64,000 nt of DNA from Paenibacillus methanolicus (GCF_008124765.1 NZ_VNHS01000002.1:682001-746000); one strand, 5' to 3'; counted from the stretch's first letter, positions 24,736 to 34,479 are shown. Made by a program: numbers and translations. The notes: generated by a model not told the origin, from the sequence alone.

Positions 24736-26793
24736 TTAGGCTTGCCGCGTCAGCAGACGAATGCCGTTGACCGGCAGCGCCACCGATTGCTCGGCCGGCT
24801 CGCCGCTCTCCATGTCGCGGTAGCCGCGCGCATCGAGTTCAACCTGCTGCTCCGCCCCGCTGAAGTTCATCAGGAAGACGAATTCCGTCTCGCCGTCCGT
24901 GCGCACTTGAGCCGTGACGCCAGCCGGCAATTCCGTATCGATTGCGCGCGCAACGCCCGCTTCGTCCACGATCCGCTTGTAGAACGCGCCGAGGAAATCG
25001 TCTTTCAGCCGCGTCGCCATGTGATAGGCGCGGCCTTGACCGAACCGATTCAGCGTCAGCGCCGGACGTCCCGCGTAGAAGCTGCCCGTATAGGTGCCGA
25101 GCACTTCCGCGGCTTCCGCGTGGATCAGCTCGCAAATTTCGCCCGATTCGAATTCGCCTTGCAGGCCGAGCGCATTGCCTTCCGCCAGCGCGACGCCGTT
25201 GCGGTCATGGTCGTACAGACCTTCAATCTCCTCCGCCCAGATGCCGAGCGTCTTGCGAAGCGGACCCGGGAAGCCGCCGAGGTGGCACAGGTCGTGCTCG
25301 TCGACGACGCCCGACCAGTACGTGGCCACGAGCGTGCCGCCCTGCTCGACGAACTGCTCCAGCTTGCGACCCGTCTCCTCGCGGCACAGGTAGAGCATCG
25401 GCGCCACGATCAGCTTGTAGCCCGCGAAATCCTGCTCGGAGCCGATGATGTCGGTCGCCACGCCTTGCTCCCACAGCGCGCGATGATGCGCGTAGACGGT
25501 TTCTTCGTATTTGATCCCCATATTCCGCGGGCCTTGCGAATCCTTGATTGCCCAGCGGTTGTCCCAGTCGAAGAGAATCGCGGTCTGAGAAGGCGTCACC
25601 GTGCCGACGACATCCGAGATATCCTTCATCGTCTGGCCGAGCGTCGCGACATCTTGGAATACGCGCGTATGCTCGTGGCCGACATGGTCGACGACCGCGC
25701 CGTGGAATTTCTCGCTCGAGCCGCGGCTTTTGCGCCACTGGAAGTACTGCACCGAATCCGAACCGTGCGCGATCGCCTGCAGCGACGACAGCTGGTGCAT
25801 GCCCGGCTGCTTCAGCTTGCTGACCGGCTGCCAGTTCGTCAAGCTCGGCGTGCTCTCCATGAGCAAGAAAGGCTTGTGCTTCAGCGAGCGGTACAGGTCG
25901 TGATAGAACGCGACCGATGCGCCCAGCTGGCTGTCGTCCACTTGCTCGTGCCACGTCGGGTAAGCATCCCAGGAGATCACGTCCAGCACTTCCGCGAATT
26001 TGCGGTAGTCGAGCCCTTCGATCATGTGCATGTTCGTCGTCGCCGGCAGCGACGGATTCACGCCTCGCACCGATTCGATCTCGTGGCGGCAGAAGTCAAC
26101 CGTCTGGTCCGTCACGAAACGGCGCCAGTCGAGATTGTGGCCGTGTACCATGTTCTCGCCGTGCGGAGCGGGCGATTCCACTTGGCTCCAATCGGTGTAC
26201 GTGTGCGCCCAGAACGTCGTCCACCAAGCGCTGTTGAGCGCATCCAGCGAGCCGTATTTCTTCTGCAGCCATTGACGGAACGCTTCTTGGCAGTAGTCGC
26301 AATGGCAGTCGCCGCCGAACTCGTTCGAGATATGCCAGCCGAGCACGGCCGGATGGTTGCCGTAGCGCTCCGCGAGCTTGCCGTTGATGATCGCGGTCTT
26401 CTCGCGATATACCGGCGACGTGTTGCAGTGGTTATGCCGCATGCCGTGCAGGTTGCGCACGCGGTTCGCTTCCGTGCGGAGCACCTCCGGATACTTGGCG
26501 CTCATCCATGCCGGACGCGCGCCGCTCGGCGTCGCCAGCCATGCGTAGATGCCGTTCGCCGCGAACGAGTCGAGCACCTTGTCCATCCATTCGAACGTGA
26601 AGTTGCCTTCGGTCGGCTCGAATGCGGCCCAAGAGAAAATGCCGACGGCCATGACGTTACAGCCGGCCAGCTTCATGAGCCGGATGTCTTCCTCCAGCAC
26701 CTTCGGATCGTGCAGCCATTGGTCGGGATTATAGTCGGCGCCGTGCATGAGCACGGTCAGTTTATCGCTAATCGGGGCAAATTTGGTCGTCAT
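24736..26793 (-). CDS. GH42 beta-galactosidase
   Basis: A 685-residue cytoplasmic enzyme, the normal length for GH42, hydrolysing terminal beta-galactosides such as galactobiose and longer beta-1,4-galacto-oligosaccharides. The N terminus MHGADYNPDQWLHDPKVLEE is a family signature. The acid/base Glu is in WHISNEFGG near residue 159 and the nucleophile Glu in LLMESTPS near 312. Four Cys close to CHCDYCQEAF match the structural Zn cluster of GH42. No signal peptide. Divergent from the AraC gene, whose promoter region has repeated ATCGTTC motifs. It fits the final step of galactan breakdown initiated by the two GH53 enzymes. Confidence 0.93.
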   Translation of the reverse strand: MTTKFAPISDKLTVLMHGADYNPDQWLHDPKVLEEDIRLMKLAGCNVMAVGIFSWAAFEPTEGNFTFEWMDKVLDSFAANGIYAWLATPSGARPAWMSAKYPEVLRTEANRVRNLHGMRHNHCNTSPVYREKTAIINGKLAERYGNHPAVLGWHISNEFGGDCHCDYCQEAFRQWLQKKYGSLDALNSAWWTTFWAHTYTDWSQVESPAPHGENMVHGHNLDWRRFVTDQTVDFCRHEIESVRGVNPSLPATTNMHMIEGLDYRKFAEVLDVISWDAYPTWHEQVDDSQLGASVAFYHDLYRSLKHKPFLLMESTPSLTNWQPVSKLKQPGMHQLSSLQAIAHGSDSVQYFQWRKSRGSSEKFHGAVVDHVGHEHTRVFQDVATLGQTMKDISDVVGTVTPSQTAILFDWDNRWAIKDSQGPRNMGIKYEETVYAHHRALWEQGVATDIIGSEQDFAGYKLIVAPMLYLCREETGRKLEQFVEQGGTLVATYWSGVVDEHDLCHLGGFPGPLRKTLGIWAEEIEGLYDHDRNGVALAEGNALGLQGEFESGEICELIHAEAAEVLGTYTGSFYAGRPALTLNRFGQGRAYHMATRLKDDFLGAFYKRIVDEAGVARAIDTELPAGVTAQVRTDGETEFVFLMNFSGAEQQVELDARGYRDMESGEPAEQSVALPVNGIRLLTRQA

Positions 26794-26845
26794 CTTCGAT
26801 CGCTCCTCGCATTATCGTCATATCCGCTTATCTGATTTTGATTAT

Positions 26846-26895
26846 AGAATGAAATCGTTCTATACTCATAGAACAGATGTTTCAAAAAATCGTTC
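26846..26895. promoter_or_regulatory. Probable AraC-type operators between GH42 and its regulator
   Basis: AAATCGTTC occurs at 26852-26860 and again at 26887-26895, 35 bp apart in the same orientation. The first copy sits inside the inverted repeat AGAA...TTCT (26846-26861). Direct repeats between divergent genes are typical of AraC-family binding. Confidence 0.5.
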
Positions 26896-26927
26896 GATCT
26901 TAACATGGAAGGCGGACTGACTTCCTG

Positions 26928-27761
26928 ATGATGCCATTCCTGCTGGCGGAATTCGCCAATCTCGAGCAACTTCTTCCGCTCTACGTCACCTGCGTCGGCA
27001 GCCATGCCCAGAAGCATCTGGACCGGCCGGACGGCTACACGGCCCACCAAATCCTCCTCTCGCGCAGCGGCAGAGGCGTCTTCCGCATCGCTGGGCTTGG
27101 GGATCTTAGAATGACGCCCGGCACGCTGCTAATTCTGCCAGCCGGGGTGCCGCACGAGTATTATCCCGACCGTTCGGACGAATCGTGGGATTTGGGCTTC
27201 GTCGCCTTCGACGGATCCGCGGCCGCGCCGCTGCTGCATCAGATGGCGCATCTAGTGACAACCGTCCTCCCCGCGCCGAACTTCAATGATCTATGGAGCC
27301 AGCTGGAATCGTTGTGGCACTTGATCAGCTTGAACGGCGAGCAAGCTTACTGGGAATCGTCCAAACGGATGTACGGTCTGCTGCTCTCCGCCTTGGAGGG
27401 GCAGACCGCCGGGAAGCGTCCGGCCAAGAACGTCTATCCGGCCGGCCAATCGAACGCCGCGCTTCAGACGGCCGTCAAGCTCATTCACGACCATTATAAT
27501 GAACGTTTGCTCCTGGCCAACGTCGCCCGCGCCGCCGGCTATTCCGTGCAGCACTTCCACCGGCTGTTCGTCGAAAGCTTCGGCGTTACGCCGCAGCAAT
27601 ATATTCTCCAGCTGCGCATGCGCCGATCGGTCCAGCTGTTCGAGGAGCAGCCCGGCATCTCGGTCGAGAAGGTCGCCGAGCTGATCGGGATGGAGACGAG
27701 TTACTTTATACGGATGTTTAAGCGGACTTATGGGAAGACGCCTAAACAATATAAGGGCTAG
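26928..27761 (+). CDS. AraC-family regulator, likely of the GH42 gene
   Basis: A 277-residue one-component regulator: N-terminal AraC_binding cupin domain (YTAHQILLSRSGRGVFRIAG, then the GTLLILPAGVPHEYYPD segment) and two C-terminal helix-turn-helix motifs (LLANVARAAGYSVQHFHRLF and ISVEKVAELIGMETSYFIRM), ending at the expected FKRTYGKTPKQYKG. It is divergent from the beta-galactosidase and so probably activates it in response to galactosides. Its TAG stop lies inside the REP-like hairpin that starts repeat copy C. Confidence 0.88.
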   Translation: MMPFLLAEFANLEQLLPLYVTCVGSHAQKHLDRPDGYTAHQILLSRSGRGVFRIAGLGDLRMTPGTLLILPAGVPHEYYPDRSDESWDLGFVAFDGSAAAPLLHQMAHLVTTVLPAPNFNDLWSQLESLWHLISLNGEQAYWESSKRMYGLLLSALEGQTAGKRPAKNVYPAGQSNAALQTAVKLIHDHYNERLLLANVARAAGYSVQHFHRLFVESFGVTPQQYILQLRMRRSVQLFEEQPGISVEKVAELIGMETSYFIRMFKRTYGKTPKQYKG

Positions 27762-28016
27762 CGCCCTCTGGACACCCATAAATTCACCTCCCCCTTCCCC
27801 CTCCGCTGAGGGGAACCAAAGGACTTCGCCCTCTGGACACCCTTCTTCGTGCTGACACGTTTGTTCGCGGTTGGCGGTGGCGTCCGTGTTGGCACGCTTT
27901 TGTCCTAGCGGACAAAGCTTCAGTAGGTGTTGAAGTAAGTCCTACGACACAAGCCTGTCAACTATTGGCCACAGGTGGCTTCAGTGGACGGTTTTCCTTA
28001 ACCTGACAGCATTGCC
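27754..28016 (+). repeat. Dispersed intergenic repeat, copy C1
   Basis: It starts with the hairpin AGGGC-TAGC-GCCCT overlapping the AraC stop codon, then CTCTGGACACCC, a C-rich tract, CTCCGCTGAGGGGAACC, a second GCCCTCTGGACACCC, TTTGTTCGCGGTTGGCGG, GGCACGCTTTTGTCC, GGACAAAGCTTCAGT, CTGTCAACTATTGGCC and the terminal CCTTAACCTGACAGCATTG (27997-28014). It lacks the GCGTTTTC hairpin block of copies A, B and D. Confidence 0.85.
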
Positions 28017-28020
28017 GAGG

Positions 28021-28136
28021 GGGCCCCAAGGGCTGCCGCCCTCTGGACACCCGCTTTTCGAGAAACGCGGTTGGGCGCGGTTGGCGATTGGTTTCGTGTA
28101 TGGCACGCTTTTGTCCTGGCGGACAAGGCTTCAGTT
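28021..28136 (+). repeat. Dispersed intergenic repeat, copy C2 (partial)
   Basis: Directly after C1: AAGGGCTGCCGCCCTCTGGA plus CACCC, CGCGGTTGGCGATTGG, GGCACGCTTTTGTCCTGGCG and GACAAGGCTTCAGT. The terminal AACCTGACAGCATTG block is missing, so it is a truncated head-to-tail copy. Confidence 0.78.
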
Positions 28137-28210
28137 CATGGTAGCCGCTCCCCTTTGCAGACAGAGTGCTGACCTTCGCTTACGTCCGCTTGCGCGGACA
28201 CGCTCTACGT

Positions 28211-28245
28211 AAAAAGCGTGAACCCTCTCGGGTCCACGCTTTTGT
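28211..28245. terminator. Terminator of the SLH galactanase gene (bidirectional)
   Basis: AAAGCGTG and CACGCTTT with an inner CCC/GGG pair, followed by UUUU on the plus and UUUUU on the minus strand. About 35 bp beyond the stop of the large GH53 gene. Confidence 0.72.
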
Positions 28246-28278
28246 TGTTTCGCTTATGTTCCTGAACGCTTTACAACC

Positions 28279-31200
28279 TTATTCCCCATACAACATGCCC
28301 ATCAACCGATGGATCACCACGGCCGCTTCGGCGCGGGTTGCGGTTGCTTGCGGCGTGAACTTACCGCCGGTTGTGCCGTTCATGAGTCCTAGCGCCTGGA
28401 CGGCCGTGACCGCTTCGCGGGCGAAGGAGGAGATGTTGGCTTCGTCGGTGAAGCTAGTCGCCGTTCCTGCGGCCGGCTTGGCGCCGGATGCTTGGATGGC
28501 GCGGTGGAGCAGTACCGCCATCTCTTCTCTTGTGATCGCGTCGTTCACGCCGAACGTGCCGTTCGGCTTGCCTTTGGCGATGCCGAGCGCCTCGGAGGCG
28601 GCAATGGATGCGGTATACCATTGACCGTCTTTTACATCCGAGAACTTGCTCGGTTGGCCTACGGCGGAGCTGCCCATTGCTTGCACGAGCATGTGCAGGA
28701 AGGCCGCCCGCGTCACTTGTCCGCTTGGCTGGAACGCTTCCGCGCTCACGCCTTGGACGATGCCTTTGGCCGCCAGCGCCGCGATGGCCGTCTGCGCCCA
28801 TGGATGAGCCGCCGTGTCCTTGAAGGTCAGGTCGGCATATGCGGCCGCATACCGGCTGAAGTGCTCCGGTAAGAAATAAAGCGTAGACGTCGCTTCATCG
28901 TAGCGGACTTGACGGACCGCTTCGACGCCGCCTTGCTCGTTGACATAGTATACGGCCAGCTGATCCGCGCGCTCGCCAGTCTTCAGCGTGTATGGCATGC
29001 CCACTTCGATTTTGCTGCCTTTCCATTCGAGTTTCTTGCCGTCCACGGACAGATGGAAGTCGTAGACCGGACGATCGCCGACCAAGCTGCGCGCTTCCGC
29101 AGTCAGGGTCTCCGTGTTGACCTGCGCTACCGAGAGTTCTACCGGCTTGCCAGTCAGACTTGGCGCCGCTTCCAGGAGAGACGGAGCCAGACTGACCCGG
29201 ACGTCGCCGATCGCAACCTCGACGGCCTTCACTTCTTTCTGCGTTAGATTCGCCATCCAGTCCGCCGGCAGCGAGACTTCCGCTCCTTTGGCTCCGGCAG
29301 GCAGCTCGATCGCGATGGCAATGCGCTTGTTATCGCCTTCCGCGGCTTTCGGCAGGTTGTTCGCGCCAAGCTCGACGCTCACCTTGCCTTCCGCGTCCGG
29401 CTTGCCGGTCGCGGTTACCTTCACGTGCGAGCCATCGACCGTTACGGATGGCGCAGCTGGCACGCTCACCGGAACGGAACCGGAAGATGTCTGTCCCGCA
29501 ACCAACGAGGCCATCGCCGTCTTCAGCTTCGCGGCTGCGCCGTCCACTTGATCCTGCACGACCTCTTGGCTCGTCGCGATGCTCTTCGCCGCTTGGAGGG
29601 CGGTCGCAAGCTTCGCCCAGCTGTCGCTCGTGTAGGCGCTCTGCAGCAGCGCATCGGCCTTCGCGATTTCCGCTTCGAGCGCCGTCTTGTTCGTCAGGAA
29701 CAGGCCCGTTGCGCTGAAATCCATGAATCCAACCCAGTCGCCGCCGTTCGTCACCGTGACCTTGATATATCTGGCCATCGTATTAGCCGGCAAGACGACC
29801 GAAGATTGATCGATGACATCGTTCGTCGTGTCTGCTGCTACGGTGTAAGTCTCGCCGTCCTGCGATACCTCGATTTTGAATTTCTTCATGCCGGACCACA
29901 GGTTCATCGCGACTTTCTTCACGAGCGCCGGCTTGCCGAGATCAACGCTCCACCAGCTGCCCACGCCTTGGTCCGTTCCCCATGACGTGTTCGGATTCAC
30001 GTCGATCGCGCCTTCCGGGGAATTGTCTTGACCGCCGCCGCTGCCCGCGCTCGATGATGAGGTCGCCACGACGCCTTCGGCTTCCGTCAAGTCGACGAGC
30101 GGTAGGAGGGCCGTCTTGGCCGCTTCCAAGGCGCTCAGAGCCGCATCCACTTCCGCTTGAGTGGCATCCGCTTTCGCTTGTACCGCGATGGCGGACGTTA
30201 ACGCCGTTTGGAGCGACTGCCAGGTCGAGCCGACGTAATCGGAGCCGCTCAGCTTGCTGATATTGGCGAGCAACGCATTCAGCGCCGTCTTGTCTACATT
30301 GGATAACTGATCGATCGCCGCATTCAAGGTTGCCGTCGCCTCGTTCACGTCCGTCTGTGTCGACTTCACGCTGGCGAAGACCTTCTTCGCCGTCTCGAGC
30401 GCCGACGACAGTACGCTCCACGTCTGCGCCGTCCAGTCAGCCTCGTTCAACGCTTCCGCTTCATCGATGGCGGCAGCGAGCGTCGTCTTCACCGCCAGGA
30501 TGACGTCGAGCGAGTCGATCGCGGACGTCAAGGCCGCCGCGGCCGAATCGGCTTCCAGCTGCGTCAGTCCCGTTGCAGCATTTGCTTTCGCATGGACCGC
30601 TTCCGCAGCCGCGATCGCCGGCGCCAGCGTCGGCCAGCTGGCCGTCGTAAAGTCTTCCGCCTTGAGCGCCTTCGCCTTCGCAATGACGCGAGCAAGCTCC
30701 ATCCGATTCGCCGGGGACTGCGCCATACCGACTTTGTACACGTCAAGCGAGTTCAGTGCGTAGCCCTTATAAGCATAACCGCCATTCTCCGGATACGAAT
30801 CGTAGTCGAACATCGATTGATTCTCCCATGCATCGCCTTCGGAGGCGATCCAGCCAACGTTCGCCGGAATCCAGGCCGGTTCCCAGTAGAAGAATCCGGC
30901 TCCTTTATCGTCGGGAACGGAAGCAAGCAGCTCCATCATTTTCTTCATCGCGTCATATTGACCCTGTACGGTAGCTGGCCAGATCGCGCCGCCGACCAGT
31001 TTCGCATCGGAATCGATGATGTTGCCGTGCGCGTCGCCATCCTTATACGAGAACGGATACGAGGTTTCGGCGATAATAACGTCTTTGTCGTAGCGTTTCG
31101 AAATGTCGTCCATATTGCTCTGGACCGCTTCGAGCGTGCCGTGCCAGAAAGGATAATACGAGAGCCCGATGACGTCGTAATCGACTTTGCCGGTAACGCC

Positions 31201-32571
31201 TGCCGTCATCCCGCTTATGCCGTCGAAGAAATTGCGGAACGTGCCGTTTTGGCCACCCTCGGCCAAGTGGATCATGATCTGAATCTTGTTGCCGTCTGTC
31301 TCGAACTTGCGGACCGCCTCGGAGCCGCTGTTGAGCAGCTGAACCTGCTCGTTGAAGTTGACCGAACCGCCGAGCCCGGTCAGGACGCCGGAATTGATCT
31401 CATTGCCGATCTGAACCATATCGGGCAGCGCGTTTACTTTCTTCAATTCCGTCAACGTTTCGAATGTGTAATCATAAACCGCTTGCTTCAGCTGATCAAA
31501 ATTATAATCCTTCCATGCCGCAGGACGAACCTGCTGGCCCGGATGCGCCCAATCGTCGGAGTAATGGAAATCGACGAGCAGCTTCATCCCTTTCGCCTTC
31601 ACGCGCGCGGCCATCCGAACTACATCGTCAAGATCGTTGTAGCCATCGGACTTCGTCGGGTTATTCCACTGCCGCAGACGGACGTAGTTGACGCCGCGGT
31701 CCTTCAGAATGTCCAGCAGATCCCGCTCCGTCCCGTTCTCGTCGAAATATCGGCCGCCGTTATCTTCGATGGCGGTCAATGTCGAGATATCGACGCCGCG
31801 TACAAAATCATCCCGGTACCAGGATACATCAACAGTAGCGGAAGATTGAACCGATGCGCCTTCAACCGTTCCGGCTACCGTAAAGCTGCCCGACACTGCA
31901 TACTGGTCTGCGTTTACGCTGTTCCAAGCGACGTCCACTTCACCGCTTGTGCCGTTCGCATAACGAGCGGTTACTTTGGCAGGAAGCACAGGCGCGATGC
32001 CGACTTTGGTCGTCAGCGCAACCGGATCGTAGCCGGTAATCGCGCTAGGCGCATGACCGTCGACCAGCTCACGAATCTTCAGTTCCTTGATGCCCGCCCA
32101 CCAGCCGCTGCCGGCGTAGTACGAGATGGACACCTTCACGTAGCGAATGCCGGTTTGCTCGAATGTATCCATGGCCACCGTAGCCGCTGTTTCGTTGTTC
32201 GATCGATCGGCCGCCGTCGTCCAATCGGTGCCGTTCGCGGACACCTCGATTTTGTATTTGACGTTCTTATCGGCATCCTTCCACGTAATCTCCGTGCCCG
32301 CCAGCGAATAAGCCTGGCCGAGATCGACCTGCAGCCAGTGCGTCCCGCCTGCCGGAATCGCGCTAGGCGCGCTCCATTGCGTGCCCGGATCGCCATCGAC
32401 CGCCTTCTCTTTGACATTCCCCCATTGCGTATCTTCTCCGCTTGCCGTAACTGTCTTCCCTTGCGCCAAATTAACATCGGCCGCTTGGGCCGGCTGCGCG
32501 GTCCATACCATGCTTCCCCATGCGAGGAGCAAGGACATGATCAGTGCGAAATGCTTTCTACCTCGACGCAT
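28279..32571 (-). CDS. Cell-wall-anchored multidomain GH53 endo-beta-1,4-galactanase
   Basis: A 1430-residue exported enzyme. Order: signal peptide ending AQPAQAA; F5/8-type-C carbohydrate-binding domain about 32-170; bacterial Ig-like domain about 172-255; GH53 catalytic domain about 258-605, with acid/base Glu in QIGNEINSG near 391 and nucleophile Glu in VIIAETSYP near 501; three FIVAR-type helical repeats about 617-825; a second F5/8-type-C domain about 832-960; a fourth FIVAR repeat; a beta-rich region; and three SLH domains about 1247-1430. It would bind pectic galactan at the cell wall and cut it. The ATG follows AAGGAG; the GTG three codons earlier lies in that site. A cre-like sequence lies upstream. 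Confidence 0.93.
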   Translation of the reverse strand: MRRGRKHFALIMSLLLAWGSMVWTAQPAQAADVNLAQGKTVTASGEDTQWGNVKEKAVDGDPGTQWSAPSAIPAGGTHWLQVDLGQAYSLAGTEITWKDADKNVKYKIEVSANGTDWTTAADRSNNETAATVAMDTFEQTGIRYVKVSISYYAGSGWWAGIKELKIRELVDGHAPSAITGYDPVALTTKVGIAPVLPAKVTARYANGTSGEVDVAWNSVNADQYAVSGSFTVAGTVEGASVQSSATVDVSWYRDDFVRGVDISTLTAIEDNGGRYFDENGTERDLLDILKDRGVNYVRLRQWNNPTKSDGYNDLDDVVRMAARVKAKGMKLLVDFHYSDDWAHPGQQVRPAAWKDYNFDQLKQAVYDYTFETLTELKKVNALPDMVQIGNEINSGVLTGLGGSVNFNEQVQLLNSGSEAVRKFETDGNKIQIMIHLAEGGQNGTFRNFFDGISGMTAGVTGKVDYDVIGLSYYPFWHGTLEAVQSNMDDISKRYDKDVIIAETSYPFSYKDGDAHGNIIDSDAKLVGGAIWPATVQGQYDAMKKMMELLASVPDDKGAGFFYWEPAWIPANVGWIASEGDAWENQSMFDYDSYPENGGYAYKGYALNSLDVYKVGMAQSPANRMELARVIAKAKALKAEDFTTASWPTLAPAIAAAEAVHAKANAATGLTQLEADSAAAALTSAIDSLDVILAVKTTLAAAIDEAEALNEADWTAQTWSVLSSALETAKKVFASVKSTQTDVNEATATLNAAIDQLSNVDKTALNALLANISKLSGSDYVGSTWQSLQTALTSAIAVQAKADATQAEVDAALSALEAAKTALLPLVDLTEAEGVVATSSSSAGSGGGQDNSPEGAIDVNPNTSWGTDQGVGSWWSVDLGKPALVKKVAMNLWSGMKKFKIEVSQDGETYTVAADTTNDVIDQSSVVLPANTMARYIKVTVTNGGDWVGFMDFSATGLFLTNKTALEAEIAKADALLQSAYTSDSWAKLATALQAAKSIATSQEVVQDQVDGAAAKLKTAMASLVAGQTSSGSVPVSVPAAPSVTVDGSHVKVTATGKPDAEGKVSVELGANNLPKAAEGDNKRIAIAIELPAGAKGAEVSLPADWMANLTQKEVKAVEVAIGDVRVSLAPSLLEAAPSLTGKPVELSVAQVNTETLTAEARSLVGDRPVYDFHLSVDGKKLEWKGSKIEVGMPYTLKTGERADQLAVYYVNEQGGVEAVRQVRYDEATSTLYFLPEHFSRYAAAYADLTFKDTAAHPWAQTAIAALAAKGIVQGVSAEAFQPSGQVTRAAFLHMLVQAMGSSAVGQPSKFSDVKDGQWYTASIAASEALGIAKGKPNGTFGVNDAITREEMAVLLHRAIQASGAKPAAGTATSFTDEANISSFAREAVTAVQALGLMNGTTGGKFTPQATATRAEAAVVIHRLMGMLYGE

Positions 32572-32622
32572 TTGAGCCACTCCTTCGTTAATAAAATGTC
32601 GCCGCTGATCCGCCCCCCAATA

Positions 32623-32636
32623 TGTAAGCGCTATCG
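32623..32636 (-). promoter_or_regulatory. cre-like site upstream of the SLH galactanase gene
   Basis: TGTAAGCGCTATCG matches the CcpA consensus TGWAANCGNTNWCA at all but the last base. It lies about 52-65 bp before the start codon, consistent with carbon catabolite repression. Confidence 0.6.
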
Positions 32637-32772
32637 CAAAAGCTAAAAATAAAGGCGCTTTCGCCTAAGCGATTTGGGTTGCGTATGCAACCGTAGGTGG
32701 GTCAAACGGCATGTCGTTACGTTTCGGTCTCTCTCATCATGATCCCAATATGTTCCATCTACTTTGCTTTTG

Positions 32773-32807
32773 AAAAAAGCTGTCCCGAACTTTCGTTGCG
32801 GGACAGC
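32773..32807 (-). terminator. Terminator of the galactan CUT1 transporter operon
   Basis: GCTGTCCCG and CGGGACAGC form a 9-bp stem; six U follow on the minus strand. It separates the transporter operon from the galactanase gene downstream. Confidence 0.8.
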
Positions 32808-32828
32808 CTTCCGTTCTTCAATTGCCGC

Positions 32829-34406
32829 TTACTTTTGCGCCGCGAGGAACGCGTCGATTTGAGCTTGCAGCTCGGTTTGCACCTTGTCGATGCCCGCCGA
32901 TTTCAGCTGCGCGATCAGGTCGGCTTGGCCTTTGTCCAGGTCTTTGATCAAGCCGTATTCGAGCGGAATCGCGTAGCGGAGCATGACGTTGCCGATGTTC
33001 GCCACTTCGTTTTTCACTTTGGAGTCATCGAACACGAACGTTTCGAGCGGGAAGTGATACACTTTGCTCGTCCACGTGTTGAACATGTCGTCCGCCACTT
33101 TCGGATACGCCGCGTCTTGACGGTTCAGCGCCGAGTTCCAGCCCCATGCGGAGAAGCCCGATGGCGAGTAGTTCGCCGCGCTTGGACCCGCATTGTATTT
33201 GTCTTCGCCTACCGCCTCATAGTGCGTGCCGGCAATGCCGTACATGGAGAGGTCATGGATTTGCTTGTCATTCTGGAGCAGGTCGATCAGCATCAGAGAA
33301 CGCTCGACGTTCTTGCTCGTCGCGTGGATCGCCAGGCCGTTCTGCGTGGAGATCGCGCTGATTTTCTTCTTGTCCGGCGTCAGGTCCGCGATGGCCAGTT
33401 CGATGCCGACGTTCTCGCGCGTCGCTTCCATGATGTTGGCCGCAACGGTACCGATGTTTTGCGCGTAGGAAGCCGCTTTGCCTGCTTTAATATCTTGCCA
33501 TACGTCGTTCTTGTTGCTGACTACGTTGCGGGACCAGCCGTTGTTGTCTGCCAGATCTTTGTAATACGCGAGCAATTGCTTGAATTCCGGCGTGTCGTAG
33601 ACGTTGAACACTTTGCCCGTTGCGTCGTCCATTTTGTACGCGAGCGGGAAGTTGTAGTCGACCAGGTTCCACTCGTTTTGCTGCTCGAGCATGATTTGGT
33701 CGAGCTCATGCCATTTCCAGCCGTCGGCCGCTTTCGCTTGGAACGCGTTGATGCCTTTCTCGTTCGCCGCGATCGCTTTGACGTACGCTGCATACGTCTC
33801 TGGGCTCGTAACCGGCTCCAGATTGTATTTCTTGCGCAGATCTTCGCGGATCAGGACGACTTTGTCCGTAATTTCCACGTTGTTGTTCGGTACCATGAAC
33901 AGCTTGCCGCCGACTTTCGCTTGATCCCAAGCGACCTTCGGCATATTGGCCCAAGTTTGCGGCGCATACTTGGACAGCAGATCTTCGGTCAGCTCCAGGA
34001 AGCCGCCTTTGAGCGATTGGTCGTTGTAGAACGCCCAGTTCGCCGTGTAGACGATGTCGAAATCTTCGTTCGCCGCGAATTTCAGCGGGTATTTCTGCGA
34101 CCAGTCCGCCCAGTCGAGGAACTCGGCTTCGACCGTCGCGTTGATTTTCTCTTTAACCAGCTTGTTGAGCTCGCCGAATACTTGGTCGTAATCCGCCGGC
34201 TTGCCGCCGACGAGCAGCATTTTGATCGTCGCTTCTTCGCTCGTATCCGAAGCGCCGGCATTCGCCGCGCCGTTCGCAGCGCCGTTGTTCGCCGCTTGGT
34301 TATTCGTCCCTGCGGTATTGTTGTTGCCTCCGCAAGCGGTGAGCACAATGGATAACATCATGATGATGGTCAGCAACAGAATCGCTGATCTTTTCTTGGT
34401 TTGCAT
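32829..34406 (-). CDS. Extracellular sugar-binding lipoprotein of CUT1 transporter
   Basis: A 525-residue family 1 solute-binding protein. The start MQTKKRSA has GGGGGA upstream; the signal ends at lipobox LTAC, followed by an Asn/Ala/Gly linker and the binding domain (EATIKMLLVGGKPADYDQVF...). It is the last gene after two permeases in an operon between a YesM/YesN-type system and a galactanase, so galacto-oligosaccharides are its likely ligand, by context only. Confidence 0.92.
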   Translation of the reverse strand: MQTKKRSAILLLTIIMMLSIVLTACGGNNNTAGTNNQAANNGAANGAANAGASDTSEEATIKMLLVGGKPADYDQVFGELNKLVKEKINATVEAEFLDWADWSQKYPLKFAANEDFDIVYTANWAFYNDQSLKGGFLELTEDLLSKYAPQTWANMPKVAWDQAKVGGKLFMVPNNNVEITDKVVLIREDLRKKYNLEPVTSPETYAAYVKAIAANEKGINAFQAKAADGWKWHELDQIMLEQQNEWNLVDYNFPLAYKMDDATGKVFNVYDTPEFKQLLAYYKDLADNNGWSRNVVSNKNDVWQDIKAGKAASYAQNIGTVAANIMEATRENVGIELAIADLTPDKKKISAISTQNGLAIHATSKNVERSLMLIDLLQNDKQIHDLSMYGIAGTHYEAVGEDKYNAGPSAANYSPSGFSAWGWNSALNRQDAAYPKVADDMFNTWTSKVYHFPLETFVFDDSKVKNEVANIGNVMLRYAIPLEYGLIKDLDKGQADLIAQLKSAGIDKVQTELQAQIDAFLAAQK

Positions 34407-34479
34407 GAACCGCTTCCCCCTAAAAATGTAGATAAGTGTAGTATATGATAACCGGGCGGTGCCCAGGGTCATCCAAATG

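Noticed and set aside
24379-26835. 818-codon plus-strand frame opposite the GH42 gene
   Set aside because: Arg/Ala/Leu-biased shadow of the GH42 and MATE genes with no recognisable domain or ribosome-binding site.
30592-32646. 684-codon plus-strand frame opposite the galactanase
   Set aside because: Antisense shadow; the opposite strand has unambiguous GH53 motifs.
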